A stretch of 64,000 bases of DNA from Nannocystis pusilla (GTDB taxonomy: Bacteria; Myxococcota_A; Polyangia; Nannocystales; Nannocystaceae): positions 10,436,001 through 10,500,000 of the forward strand of contig NZ_JAPNKE010000002.1 of the NCBI RefSeq assembly GCF_026626665.1, in the 5' to 3' direction. Positions within the stretch are counted from its first letter, which is position 1, and each line of letters opens with the position of its first letter. Below, one piece after another: positions 33,536 through 48,208 of this stretch. The translations under genes were made by a program, and so were the position numbers. A model generated the notes under the pieces. That model was given only the letters and a program-made list of their open reading frames with translations, searched no databases and was not told the DNA's origin.

Positions 33536-35317
33536 TCACCTGTCGGCGCGGCGCCAGATCTCCACCTTGCCGAAGCGGAGGCCGTGGTCGCGGACGTAGC
33601 GATCGGCGAGGAAGCGGCGCAGGGCCGGGAATTCGTGCTTGGGGGCCGTACCGCCGATGACGACGAAGGCCGGGGGCGGCGGCCAGGTCGCTCAGGAGTT
33701 GCTGCGCGGCGCGGCCGTCGGTCAGCACCTTGGCCGGTCCGGCGGGGCTGCGCCAGGTGTCGTCGGGCGTGGTCGTCAGCAGGCCGAGGGTTTTGTAGAT
33801 TCGGCTGGCCGAGAGGCGGCCGCTGTAGGCGTGGACGCCCCACAGGTGCCAGCCCCACACCCAGATCGCGTCGTCGGGGCCGGTGCGCTCGCCGAGCCAG
33901 CGGCCGATCGCGCGGGCGCCCTCGTCGTGGGGGCGAGCGCGATCGTCTCGCGTCAGGCGCAGGGCCCAGGCTGCCCGCATCGTCAGCGCCAGGACCAGGG
34001 GGGCGACGATCAGGCGCGGCCAGCCGCGGCGCCACAGGGCCGGCGCGCTCGCCCCCCACGGGGCCGCGGCGAGCAGGCACAGCGGCGGCAGCACGCCGAG
34101 CCAGTAGCCCTTGTAGAAGCGCAGGCCGGTGGCGGCCGCGAGCATGGCGGCCGCGGTCCAGGCGAGCAGGAAGCGCATGGCCCCGGGGACATGTCGGCTG
34201 TCTTTTGGGGCATGTTTTTCTGACGGGCCGGGAGCCGGGGCGGCGTCGAGGGAAAGGGATGATATGTCCTTCTGGACATGTCCTAGGGGGCTTGAAACCG
34301 GCAGGGAGGAAACATCGGCGGCGGCCTGTGACATGTCCTTTGGGGCATGACCGTCGGCGGGGGGCGGTGACGTGTCCTTCGGGTCATGTCCTCGGGGAGC
34401 CGGGGCGGACGCGTCGGCGGGGGCCTGGGACATGTCCTTCGGGGCATGTCCTCGAGGACGGGCCGCCACCGCGAAGGCGGCCAGCGCCAGCGGCAGGGCC
34501 AGGAAGTGGACGGCCGCCGCGGCGAACTCCCAGGCCGCGCGCGCCGGGCCGGTGCCGGCGGCGTTGTGGGCGATGTACTCGAAGCCCCACGGGTTCCACA
34601 CGTAGCCGCCGAGCAGCGCGCCGAGCTGGCCGCGGGCGAGGTAGTGCAGGGCGACAGGGACGTGCGCGAGCAGGAAGCCGGCGAGCACGGCGAGGCCGGC
34701 GCGGAGGTCGCGGCGCCCGGGCGGACACACCGCCCAGAACAGGACCGGCAGCAGGACCACGCCCGAGGGCTGCTTGCACAGCGCGGCCAGGCCGCACATC
34801 ACCCCGCCGAAGAGCCATGTCCGAAAGGACCTGCTCGAAGGGCATGGTCTTCGCGCCATGTCGCCGCCCGCGCCGCGCACAGCCCGGCGGCCACCGCCGG
34901 CAGCTGGGCCCAGGTGACGTAGTTGGCGTCCATGCTGTCGAGGTGGGCGTCGTGCAGGGCGTACAGCGCGGCGGCGACGACGGCCGCGCGCGCCCCCCAC
35001 AGCCGCCAGGCGAGCGCGGCGAGCACCAGCAGCGAGGCGACCGCGACCAGGTTGGCGGCGATCTGGAACGCGGCGATGTCCCGCGCCTCGGGGCCGGCGA
35101 GGAAGGTGGCGAGGTAGAAGGTGCCCGGGGCCTTGAGCTCGATCGCGTCGACGTAAGGCAGGCCGCCGGCGCGCAGCAGCATGGCCTCGTAGAGGATCCC
35201 GCCGACGTCGTGCGAGGCGAATCCGCCCTCGGTGAAGCCGGGCAGGCGGATCAGGCAGGAGATGCCGGCGATCGCGGCGATCGCCAGCGCGGCCCCGATG
35301 TGGCGGCGGGCGAGCAC
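33536..35317 (-). CDS. ArnT/PMT-like membrane glycosyltransferase with palindrome-array insert, frameshifted
   Basis: About 594 residues. N-terminus GTG: IGAALAIAAIAGISCLIRLP, then ASHDVGGILYEAMLLR and GLPYVDAIELKAPGTFYLA, the acidic loop and helix pattern of lipid-linked-sugar glycosyltransferases (GT39/GT83-like). About eight more membrane helices follow. A hydrophilic insert of about 90 residues (34187-34460) is made of repeated palindrome-encoded peptides (GHAPKDMSQ, GHDPKDTS, GHVQKDIS, KHAPKDSRH) between two helices. Frame breaks occur near 34830 (again within palindrome copies) and near 33655 (one extra C), after which AFVVIGGTAPKHEFPALRRF and FGKVEIWRRADR complete the C-terminus. Donor and acceptor are unknown. 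Confidence 0.75.
34187..34460. repeat. Palindrome-family array inside a coding region
   Basis: Half-sites and hairpins follow one another every 15-45 bases: GGACATGTCGGCTGTC, GGCATG, ATGTCCTTCTGGACAT, ACATGTCCTTTGGGGCATG, GTCCTTCGGGTCATGTCC and ACATGTCCTTCGGGGCATGT. All stay in one reading frame of the glycosyltransferase. Loops include TTCG and TTCT. Confidence 0.85.
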
Positions 35318-35435
35318 GGGCGCCGATGATGCCCGAGTCGCGGGGCCGGCGGCCCTCCGCAGGCCGGCAGGTGATCGCGCGGAAACGCTCGTGGAGCGGG
35401 CAGCTGCGCCGCAGGCACGGGGCCGGGTGAGGTGG

Positions 35436-35628
35436 CCGCGCCCGCGAGCAGGAACGGCGACCGAGACAGGGCCGAGGCCTGCGCGCAGGAACGGCGACCG
35501 CGAAAGGGCCGAGGTCGGCCGCGCTCGCGCGCAGGAACGGCGACCGCGACAGGGCCGAGGTCGGCCACGCCCGCGAGCAGGAACGGCGACCGCGACAGGG
35601 CCGAGGTCGGCCGCGCTCGCGGCGGACT
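35436..35628. repeat. Tandem repeat, about 47-bp unit, four copies
   Basis: Units carry GCAGGAACGGCGACCGCGAC and AGGGCCGAGGTCGG, with GAGCAG and GCGCAG variants. The array lies between the divergent glycosyltransferase and lipoprotein genes (35318-35740), where promoters are expected; no other feature is seen there. Confidence 0.85.
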
Positions 35629-35740
35629 GCGATCCAGGCAGGTCGGAGCGATGGCGGCCGGGAGGTCGCGCGTCCGCGAGAGGGTTGTACGCCTGCGCCG
35701 ATCTGCTGCAATGAGGCGCATGCCCTCTCCCTGAGCTTAT

Positions 35741-37470
35741 TTGAAAAAGGCGGCGGCGCGCTCGGCCTCGCGGTCGTCCTCGCAGGTTGTCCGCCGCCGG
35801 TCGCCAACACGCCGAGCACCGCGAGCGACAGCAGCAGCGGCACCACCACCGGCGAGGCGCCGACCAGCACCGGCGAGACGCCGACCAGCACGAGCGAGAC
35901 GCCGACGCCGACGACCGGCGACGAGGAGGAATTCGACGGGGTGATCGCCCCGGCGACGCGGACGTATCGCCCGCTCGGCGGGCCGGAGATCGCGGCGGCG
36001 CGCGACCCTCTGCTCGACTACGTGGAGCTGGCGATCGTCGCGGTGGGTCAGACGTACGCGGGGGTCTACGCCGAGGCCGCGGCGCGGCTCGAGTTCGCGG
36101 GGGTGCCGGAGGCGGTGTATCAGCTGCGCACGCGGCTGCCGGCGCAGGCCGAGCTGCCGGGGCTGCCGGGGCCGCAGCAGGTGACGGTCAGCCCGGCGCG
36201 CGTGCTCGACATCTACGCGCGGACCTTCGCCGGACGGCCCGACGTCGCGTCCACCGACGACGGCGCCACGGCGGTGACGGTGTCGGCCAGCGACATGCTG
36301 CCGCTCGGACCGGAGGACCAGTTCGAGCTGTATTCGTACAACACCGACACGCAGCTGCTGGTGTTCCCCAACTTCAACCCCTCGGACATGTCGGGCTCGC
36401 CGCAGCCCGACGCGACGGAGATCGGGGCATGGACGATCGCGTGGCGGCCGGACACGGGGCGGGTCGGCTGGCCGCTGATCGATCCCGGCAAGGGCGACGA
36501 CCTGTGGCTCGGCCACCTGGTCGCGGGGCCGCTGGTGCCCGAGCCGATGGGTGCGGAGCTGCAAGACCCGTGGTCGTTCGCGCAGCGCTACGTGCTGGGC
36601 GAGGCGGCCCAGCTGTCGCTGTCGCCGATGACGGCCGGCGCGGCGACTGCGGTGACCGGCGCGTTCGAGACGGTCGCCAGCGAGGTCGTCAGCCTCGACG
36701 TGCGCGCCGGCGAGTTCATGGCGGAGCTGCAGATCTACGACGCCGACCTCAAGTCGGTCGGCTGCTTCGTCGCGGCGGTGCTCGAGCCCGGCACGGATCA
36801 CCCGATCGTCGGCATGACGCCCAACCTCGGCGGGATCAACGTGTACGGCCTCGACGCGCCGGTCGACCCGGAGTGCATGGGCGATCAATGCGACACGATG
36901 TTCGTCACGCCGGGCGACCGCGTGGTCGAGCTCGAGGTCGGCAACCCGTACCCCGGCGACGGGACGCCGACGTTGATCGTGCAGTGCTCGCGCTACGTGT
37001 TCGTCGCCGATCCGGGCGGCGGCAGCGTGCTCGACTACCTGGCGGCCGACCTGAGCGTGCAGGGGCGCCTGGCAGACCTGGCGGCGGGGCCCATCGTGCC
37101 GAAGCTGGGGCTGGTGCGCGACCTCGCGGTCAACGGGGTCGAGGTCCCGCCCGACGAGTCGCTGGAGGGGGTCGGGGTCAATCCGACGATCAGCTTCACC
37201 GCGCCGAAGTTCGGCGCGCCCGATGTCTACACGATCACGATCCGCACGCTCGACGATGTCGACGGGATCGACGGCCCGGTCCAGCGCCGCTCGCTCGGCA
37301 GCATCCGCACCGAATTCACGGAGGTGACGATCCCCGACGGCTTCCTCGAGCCCGGCGGCCATTATTACGTTCAGGTCACCGCGGAGCGCGGCCGCGGCCT
37401 CACCGAGGCCCACGCCGATTCACACGACATCTGGGTGTCGCGGGCGATGACGGGCGTGCTGACGCCGTGA
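35741..37470 (+). CDS. Large lipoprotein of unknown function, frameshifted in signal peptide
   Basis: About 576 residues. A TTG at 35741 opens MKKAAA; one base lost in the GGCGGCGGCG run near 35755 would join it to LGLAVVLAGCPPPVANT, a typical lipoprotein signal peptide. A Thr/Ser-rich linker (about 45 residues) leads to the mature body starting EEEFDGVIAPATRTYRP. Recognisable pieces are few: DVYTITIRTLDD, GGHYYVQVTAERG and DSHDIWVSR near the end suggest beta-sandwich (fibronectin-III-like) modules. SDMSGSPQPD near residue 210 may be a palindrome-derived patch. The start codon is uncertain. Confidence 0.6.
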
Positions 37471-37588
37471 CGACAAAAGAGAGGCTCCAGCCTGTTCAGG
37501 CGGGAGTGCTTGGCGTCGGCGATCGTATGGGGTTCACCGAGGGCGCGACAAGGGCCGTCAACCGGAATCCACGGCGGGTGGCCTACCT

Positions 37589-38122
37589 CTACATCACGCG
37601 CTTCAGCTCAAGCCTCGCATCGCGTATCGAAGGTAGCTCTTCCTTCGTCGCTCGAGGCCATGCTCGCGCGAGCTCACGGGCTGCGGCGCCGAGGTTCGCT
37701 TCCAGCCGTCGCCAGTCGGTGTCGCCTTTGAAATCCTGCTCCTCGCTGACAGGCCGGCGTTCGGGGCAACAGAAGTGGACATACCAGTTTTCAGCCTCGA
37801 GCCTGGGCACGACGTATGCGATGCGTTCGCCATCTTGTCGTCCGGATAGCCCTGCCGCCTCGAGGAGCTGATCGAACCGTCGCTTGCGGCCTTCGACACC
37901 GAAGCGGTCGGCGTCGATCACCACCAACAAAGCTCGATCCTTCTGAAAGTTCTTGCTTCGTAGATATTGAACTTCTTCGCGAACGGCCTTCTCGACGCCA
38001 TTACAGTCGACGCAGCGGCGATAGCGGACTCTCGGTGGCGTCAAACCGTAGACGCGTCGAAGGAGCTGGCGCAGCATCGACTCGTGGGCATCATCCTCGA
38101 AGAGAACCGCCAGCTCACTCAT
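37589..38122 (-). CDS. TOPRIM/DUF4276-like protein, partner of the ATPase
   Basis: 177 residues. The N-terminus LAVLFEDDAHESMLRQLL has the acidic residue and helix of a TOPRIM-like fold; ALLVVIDADRFGVEGR supplies the DxD, and PRLEAENWYVHF a further acidic site. In DUF4276/RloB-like and OLD-associated proteins these positions form a metal-binding nuclease or RNase-like centre. It overlaps the end of the ATPase gene by four bases (ATGA), so both are translated together. The codon use is less GC-rich than neighbours, which suggests transfer. The exact family is uncertain. Confidence 0.55.
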   Translation of the reverse strand: MSELAVLFEDDAHESMLRQLLRRVYGLTPPRVRYRRCVDCNGVEKAVREEVQYLRSKNFQKDRALLVVIDADRFGVEGRKRRFDQLLEAAGLSGRQDGERIAYVVPRLEAENWYVHFCCPERRPVSEEQDFKGDTDWRRLEANLGAAARELARAWPRATKEELPSIRDARLELKRVM

Positions 38123-39210
38123 GAATTCCCTCGCGCGAGCGTCTCTCCGAGGGTGAGACCGACCGGTTTGGGAACGGTTTCGGCTCGCACGTGTCCCCCT
38201 TGCGGGCGAGTGAGTCGAACGGCGTCCTCGTGGCCGATGAAGTCGATGATCTCGCGCGAATGCGAGATCAGAATCCCCTGCGACTCATGCTCGTCGAGCG
38301 CGTCACAGAAGGCGACCAGCCAGGGCTGGATCTCGGGGAGGGCCACGAAGTTGTCGGGTTCGTCAAAGCACAGCAGGCTCGCCTCCCCTTGGGCGGCGTG
38401 GAGGACCACGTAAAGGATGATGAGCGCCCGCTGTCCGTCCGAGAGGTGATCGAAGTCGATCGTGTAGGGGGTCTCCGCCAGGAAAAAGGAACTCGGCCTG
38501 TAGCAGCTTGGCGCGGCCGAACGTCGGCTTCTTCAAGTGGCGGAAGCCGGGGATGATCGTCCGCAACTGGGACAGCGCGGCGTCGACTGCGGCCGGCTCC
38601 TCGTCGGCGATGAACCGGTACCACGACGAAGAATTGGAAGCGTCCAGCTCCAAGAAGGGAGAGTCTCGGCGCGTCGTGGCATCGATCCCCTTCGGGTCGA
38701 GCCGCAAGATCAGGATCGCCTCCAGGAACGACTTGAACCAGGTCGCCAGACGGTTGATCTTCTTCGGCTCGAGCGCGGCCAGGAAAGAACGCCTAGGGTT
38801 GAATGCAAAGGAAGAGCCCGGCTTGCCGTCGTCGGTGAAGAGCTGAACCTCGGCATTGACGTAGCGGTAGAGTGGCTTGCCCTCGAACACGAGGGACTCG
38901 CTGGCGATCCGGACTTCTTCTTCGTCCGGATCGTGTTCGACCGCGAGCTCGTACGTAAACTTGCCGCCCTGACCCTCGATCTCGAGGACGAAGCGCTGGA
39001 TGTTCGAGCCGGCGAAGAGGGCGAGGGTGTCGGGGGAAATGCCTCCGAGACCTCAGTCTCAGTGATCAGCAAGCTCTGCAGTGCGTCGAGGGCGTCGAAC
39101 AAAGAAGACTTACCTGAACCGTTGTCTCCCAGAAGCAGCGTGCGTCGGCCCAATCGCAGCTCGAAGTTCACGAAGCAGCGGTAATTGTCGATGTAGAGGC
39201 GCCGGAGCAT
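38119..39210 (-). CDS. SMC/OLD-like AAA ATPase, two frameshifts
   Basis: About 364 residues. Walker A GDNGSGKSSLFDALDAL near residue 30, signature LSDGQRALIILYVV, Walker B ASLLCFDEPDNFVALPE and switch histidine ILISHSREIIDFIGHEDA identify an AAA_21/AAA_15-type ATPase of the kind found in OLD, Septu, Gabija and PARIS-like systems. Frame breaks near 39037 (C run in TTTCCCCC) and near 38485 (T run in CCTTTTTCC) split it; both halves keep their motifs. Together with the downstream TOPRIM-like gene it forms a two-gene module. GC content is visibly lower than in the flanking genes. Anti-phage function is inferred from the arrangement. Confidence 0.7.
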
Positions 39211-39339
39211 GGCTCGAGCTCGGTGGTATCATGAGGGCCCAGGTTGCGCCAGCGCGAGACGGAAGGCCGAACGGCTCTCGCGCATCTTGCTCGGGCCGCG
39301 CGTGCGCGGCGGCGGGCGGGCGCGTACACTCGCGGGCCC

Positions 39340-43937
<4,598 letters not shown>

Positions 43938-43971
43938 GGACACGCACTTTTTCGACGAGCGGCCCTTCGGT

Positions 43972-43989
43972 CATGTCCTTTTGGACATG
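43972..43989 (+). terminator. Hairpin with TTTT loop after lhr
   Basis: CATGTCC-TTTT-GGACATG, 7-bp perfect stem, 35 bases after the lhr stop. The surrounding gap 43938-44228 has no clear gene; a minus-strand frame reading ADRRFVLPECKCCAYRCW near 44150-44215 has four closely spaced cysteines but no recognisable start or family. Confidence 0.55.
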
Positions 43990-44228
43990 TTCAGCGAACT
44001 AGCGTGCGCGGTTCGATGGCGACGTCCGGGATGCTTGCGGCCGTGCTTTCGCCGTCGTTTGAAGGCGGTTGGGGGGCAAGCGGCGGCCAAGATCCGGGCC
44101 GCCGCTTTCGCCGAGGCTTTCGGCGGTCAGATACGGACAGCTTCCAGGCTCTTCGTCACCAGCAACGATACGCGCAGCACTTGCACTCCGGCAGCACGAA
44201 GCGTCGGTCGGCGAGGAGCCGGGCGAGG

Positions 44229-44816
44229 TCAACCGGGCTCGACCGTTGGCGTCGGCTCGCTCGGGAACAGGCGACCGACCGGCAGCTCGACGGCCTCGAA
44301 GGGGGCGATGCGGGCGTGGGCGGTCTCGTCGTAGACGCCGATGCTCTTCCAGTGGCCGCCGTCGAGCGCGTAGGCCTCGAGCAGGCGCGCGGCAGGGTCG
44401 ACGAGCCAGTAGTGCGGGACGCCGTGGCGGGCGTAGAGCTGGAACTTGTGCAGCCGGTCGCGCTTGGTCGAGGAGGGGGAGAGGACCTCGCAGATCCAGT
44501 CAGGGATGACCTCGATGGGAAGCCGTTGCTGGTCGCCCACGAGACGGTGTCGACGCCAGCCGGCGAGGTCGGGCCTCACGATGTCGTGGGCGGTGAAACG
44601 GACGTCGATGTCGGGGATGATGTACCAGTCGCCAGGGCCCTGGTCGTCATCGTCGAAGAAGTTGCCCAGATAGCGGCTCATGCGAACCTGGGCCCGCTGG
44701 TGGCTAAAGGTCGGGCTCGGCTGGGCGATGAGCTCGCCGCCGAGGACCTCGGCCTTGACGTCCTCCGGCAGCGCGACGAGGTCGGCGTAGGTGGCGAGCT
44801 TCGTGGCGGCGGTCAC
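44229..44816 (-). CDS. Uma2-family (DUF820) putative endonuclease, second copy
   Basis: 195 residues from a GTG start, paralogous to the protein at 18581-19153. Shared blocks: YIIPDIDVRFTAHDIVRPD, VIPDWICEVLSPSSTKRDR, LYARHGVPHYWLVDPAARLL and PFEAVELPVGRLFPS. PD-(D/E)XK-like fold by family knowledge; role unknown. It is divergent from crtI with about 70 bases between starts. Confidence 0.85.
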   Translation of the reverse strand: MTAATKLATYADLVALPEDVKAEVLGGELIAQPSPTFSHQRAQVRMSRYLGNFFDDDDQGPGDWYIIPDIDVRFTAHDIVRPDLAGWRRHRLVGDQQRLPIEVIPDWICEVLSPSSTKRDRLHKFQLYARHGVPHYWLVDPAARLLEAYALDGGHWKSIGVYDETAHARIAPFEAVELPVGRLFPSEPTPTVEPG

Positions 44817-44884
44817 GAAGTGAGGATACCACGGGTCCCCTGGGCGTGTGCCGGCGGGCCGCGGCGATACACTCGCGCGACGGT

Positions 44885-46409
44885 ATGAGCGAGCAGGACA
44901 GGGTGATCGTGATCGGCTCGGGGCTCGGCGGGCTGGCGGCGGCGATGCGGCTGCGCGCGCGGGCACGAGGTCCTGGTGCTCGAGGCGATGGACCAGCCGG
45001 GCGGGCGCGCGGCGGTGTTCGAGCAGGACGGGTTCTCGTTCGACGCCGGGCCGACGGTGGTCACCGCGAGCCACCTGTTCGACGAGCTGTTCGCGCTGGT
45101 CGGGCGCGAGCGGCGGGACTACGTGCAATTCGTGCCGGTCGATCCGTTCTATCGCGTGCTGTTCCCCGACGGCTCGCGCTTCGACTACGTCGGCGACGAG
45201 CCGCGGATCCTGGCGCAGATCGAGCAATTCTCGCCGCGCGACGTCGACGGCTACCGCCGGCTGGCCGCCCAGGCGCGGGAGATCTTCGACATCGGCTACA
45301 CCGAGCTGGTCGACCGGCCCTTCGATCGCTTCACCGACATGCTGAAGATCGTGCCCGACCTGGCGCGGCTCGGCTGCTGGCGCTCGATGTACGAGTGGGT
45401 CAGCGCGTCGATCCACGACGAGCGGCTGCGCCAGGTGTTCACGTTCCAGCCGCTGCTCATCGGCGGCAACCCGTTCCGCGCGCCGGCGATCTACGCGCTC
45501 ATCCACTGGCTCGAGCGCAAGTGGGGCGTCGAGTTCGCGGTCGGCGGGACGACCGCGATCGTCAAGGCGATGGTGCACGTGCTCGGCGAGCTCGGGGTCG
45601 AGGTGCGGGTGAGCACGCCGGTGGCGGAGATCGAGGTCGAGGGCGGGCGAGCGACGGCGGTGCGCACGGCGGCGGGCGAGCGGATCGCGTGCGCGGCGGT
45701 GGTCAGCAACGCCGACCCGGCGACGGTCTACACCAAGCTGGTGGCGCGGCGGCATCGCCGGTGGAACAGCGACTTTTTGATCAGTCGCAAGAAGCTGTCG
45801 ATGGGGCTGTTCGTCGGCTACTTCGGGGCCGACCGCACCTGGCCCGAGCTGGCGCACCACACGATCATCCTCGGGCCGCGCTACCGCGAGCTGCTCGAGG
45901 ACATCTTCGAGCGCAAGGTGCTGGCCGACGACTTCTCGCTGTACCTGCACGCGCCGACGCGGACCGACCCGAACCTCGCGCCGCCCGGCTGCGAGGCGTT
46001 CTACGTGCTGTCGCCGGTGCCCAACACGCAGGCCGAGGGGCTCGACTGGGACCGGCTCGGCGAGGCTTATTTCAGCAAGATCGTCGACTTCCTCGGCGAG
46101 CAGCACGTGCCGGGCCTGCGCGAGCACATCGTCACCCGCAAGCACGTGACGCCGCGCTACTTCGAGACCGAGCTGCGCTCGTACGGCGGGGCGGCGTTCG
46201 GGCCCGAGCCGCGGCTGACGCAGTCGGCCTACTTCCGCTACCACAACACCTCCGAGGACGTGCGCGGGCTGTACTTCGTCGGCGCGGGCACCCACCCGGG
46301 CGCGGGCATGCCGGGGGTGCTGTGCTCGGCCAAGGTGCTCGAGCGGGTGATGCCGGGGCCAGGTCGCAAGGGACATGTCCCCCCGAACATGCGAGGAGCG
46401 GGGCGGTGA
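44885..46409 (+). CDS. crtI: Phytoene desaturase (CrtI-type), frameshifted
   Basis: About 508 residues. FAD-dependent desaturase that introduces double bonds into phytoene in carotenoid synthesis. Dinucleotide motif VIVIGSGLGGLAAAMRLRAR continues as GHEVLVLEAMDQPGGRA in the next frame; one base lost in the GCGCGCGCGG run near 44958 explains the break. The C-terminal signature GLYFVGAGTHPGAGMPGV is present. The last residues (GRKGHVPPNMRGAGR) derive from a palindrome copy at 46368-46380. Its stop overlaps the GTG of crtB, so the pair is co-translated. Confidence 0.9.
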
Positions 46410-47398
46410 GCTACGACCGAGTCCGAGTGGTGGCCGAGAGCCGGGCGACGCTGGCCCGGCACGCGCGCACGTTCGACCTGGCGGGCTGGTTCCTGCCGGC
46501 GGAGCGGCTCGACGAGGCGGCGGTGGTGTACGCGTTCTGCCGCCTGGTCGACGACGTGGTGGATCTGGCGCAGGCGCCGGGCGAGGGGCTGGCGGCCGTC
46601 GAGGCGATCGAGGCCGAGCTGGCGGGCACGGCGGAGGCGCGGCCGCTGGTCGCCTGCTACCGCGATTTGCTGGCCGGCTGGGGCGTGCCGCTGCAGGTGG
46701 CCCACGAGCTGATCGCCGGCGTGCGCGCCGACGCCGGGCCGGTGGCGCTGCCCGACGACGCGGCGCTGCTGCGCTACTGCTATCAGGTGGCCGGGACCGT
46801 CGGCCTGATGATGTGCGGGGTGATCGGCGCCCGCGACCCGCTGGCCAGCCCGTTCGCCCTGGACCTCGGGATCGCCATGCAGCTGACGAACATCGCCCGC
46901 GACGTCGCCGAGGACGCTGCGCGCGGCCGGGTCTACCTGCCGGCGCACCGGCTCGACTTCGCGGGCACGAGCCCCGAGGCGCTGCTGGCCGGGACGGCCG
47001 GGCGCGAGGCCGTCGCCGGGGTGGTGCTCGACGTGCTGGCGCTGGCCGAGCGCTACTACGCCAGCGCCGACGCGGGCATGCGCTTCATCCCGTGGCGCAC
47101 GCGGCTGGCGATCGTGGTGGCGAGCCGGGTCTACCGGGCGATCGGCCTGCGCCTGCGGCGGCGCGGCGGCGACGCGCTGGCGGGGCGCACGATCGTGCCC
47201 GCGCTCGAGAAGGCGCTGTGGACCGGCGTCGCGCTGCTGGGGTTCGTCCGCGGGGCGCTCCGCCCGCGCAGCGAGGCCCACGACCCGAAGCTGCACCGCT
47301 TCATCGCCGACCTGCCGGGCGCCGACGCCGGGACCCGCCGGCCGTCGCGGGTGACCCGCGGCGGCCGCGTGCTCGCGCTGGTCCGCGAGGTCTTTTGA
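46406..47398 (+). CDS. crtB: Phytoene/squalene synthase family (CrtB)
   Basis: 330 residues. It condenses two geranylgeranyl diphosphates to phytoene. The first Asp-rich motif is FCRLVDDVVDLA and the second is LTNIARDVAEDAARGRVYLP; YCYQVAGTVGLMM lies between. The frame is intact. GTG at 46406 overlaps the crtI stop by four bases and has GAGGAGCGG just upstream. The last 45 residues after MRFIPWRTRLAIVVASRVYR are longer than the usual core but keep membrane-associated character. Adjacent to crtI it forms the early carotenoid pathway. Confidence 0.92.
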   Translation: MSYDRVRVVAESRATLARHARTFDLAGWFLPAERLDEAAVVYAFCRLVDDVVDLAQAPGEGLAAVEAIEAELAGTAEARPLVACYRDLLAGWGVPLQVAHELIAGVRADAGPVALPDDAALLRYCYQVAGTVGLMMCGVIGARDPLASPFALDLGIAMQLTNIARDVAEDAARGRVYLPAHRLDFAGTSPEALLAGTAGREAVAGVVLDVLALAERYYASADAGMRFIPWRTRLAIVVASRVYRAIGLRLRRRGGDALAGRTIVPALEKALWTGVALLGFVRGALRPRSEAHDPKLHRFIADLPGADAGTRRPSRVTRGGRVLALVREVF

Positions 47399-47419
47399 TG
47401 ACGCGGCGTGCCTGGCGGA

Positions 47420-47490
47420 TGGAGCATGTCGCTCGAGACATGTCGCTCCGGGCATGCACCGGAGGACATGTCGTAAAGGGCATGAGCGAA
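47420..47490. repeat. Palindrome-family cluster between crtB and the HAD gene
   Basis: Five half-sites in 70 bases: GGAGCATGTCG, GAGACATGTCG, GGGCATG, GGAGGACATGTCG and AAGGGCATG. Successive stems can pair in alternative ways. They fill nearly the whole 105-base gap before the next start. Confidence 0.7.
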
Positions 47491-47503
47491 GGGGAGCGCC
47501 GCG

Positions 47504-48208
47504 ATGGCGAGTGACGGGGCGATCGAGGGGGTCGTGTTCGACCTCGACGGCACGCTGTACGACAAGCGGCCGGTCGAGCGGTGGGTGCTGACGCGGATGC
47601 TGCCGGCGCTGCCGCGGCTGTGGCGCTACACGAAGGTGCGGACCGGGCTGGCGGGGGTCGACTTCGACGACGCCGGGGCGCTGGCGCGCGAGACGCTGCA
47701 GCGGCTGGCGAGCGACGACCGCGGGCAGGACGCCTGGCGCCGGTGGATCGCCGACAGCTACGAGCCGCAGGTGCTGCGGGCGGTCGAGCGGGCCGGGCGG
47801 GTCTACCCGGGGGTCGCGGAGGTGCTGCTGCGGCTGCGCGCCGGCGGGCTGCGGCTCGGGCTCGTCAGCGACTACCGCGGCGCCCACGACCGCCTGCGCG
47901 CGCTCGGCATCGACCCGGCGCTGTTCCACTTCTCGCTGGTGACCGAGGAGCACGGGGCGATGAAGCCGGCGGCGCGGATGGCGGCGCGCACGCTGGCCGG
48001 CATGGGGCTGCCCGGGGAGCGCATGGTCATGGTCGGCGACCGGGCGTTCGCCGACCAGCGGTTCGCCGAGACCTGCGGCATGCGCTTCTTCGGCGTGCTG
48101 GCCGGCGGCGACCCGCCGGACCCGGCGTGGACGCCGTGGCCGGGGGTGCGCGCGGCTTTCCGCGCTGCTGCGCTGAGGGTATGGTCCGGGGTATGCGAAG
48201 AGCCGTGA
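47504..48208 (+). CDS. HAD-family hydrolase
   Basis: 234 residues. Motif I FDLDGTLYDKRP, motif II LGLVSDYRGAHDR (Ser in VSD), motif III Lys in HGAMKPAAR and motif IV MVMVGDRAFADQRF mark a haloacid-dehalogenase-like phosphatase. The long insert after motif I is the cap. Substrate unknown; its place behind crtB could link it to the same pathway, but a hairpin cluster separates them. AAGGGGAG lies upstream as a ribosome binding site. The end overlaps the start of the methyltransferase gene by 16 bases. Confidence 0.9.
   Translation: MASDGAIEGVVFDLDGTLYDKRPVERWVLTRMLPALPRLWRYTKVRTGLAGVDFDDAGALARETLQRLASDDRGQDAWRRWIADSYEPQVLRAVERAGRVYPGVAEVLLRLRAGGLRLGLVSDYRGAHDRLRALGIDPALFHFSLVTEEHGAMKPAARMAARTLAGMGLPGERMVMVGDRAFADQRFAETCGMRFFGVLAGGDPPDPAWTPWPGVRAAFRAAALRVWSGVCEEP

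Noticed and set aside
37471..37588. Possible att site or tRNA end beside the ATPase/TOPRIM module
   Set aside because: No tRNA-like sequence, integrase or direct repeat was seen flanking the module.
44885..48208. Full carotenoid biosynthetic cluster
   Set aside because: Only crtI and crtB are recognisable; the HAD and methyltransferase genes have no specific carotenoid signature.
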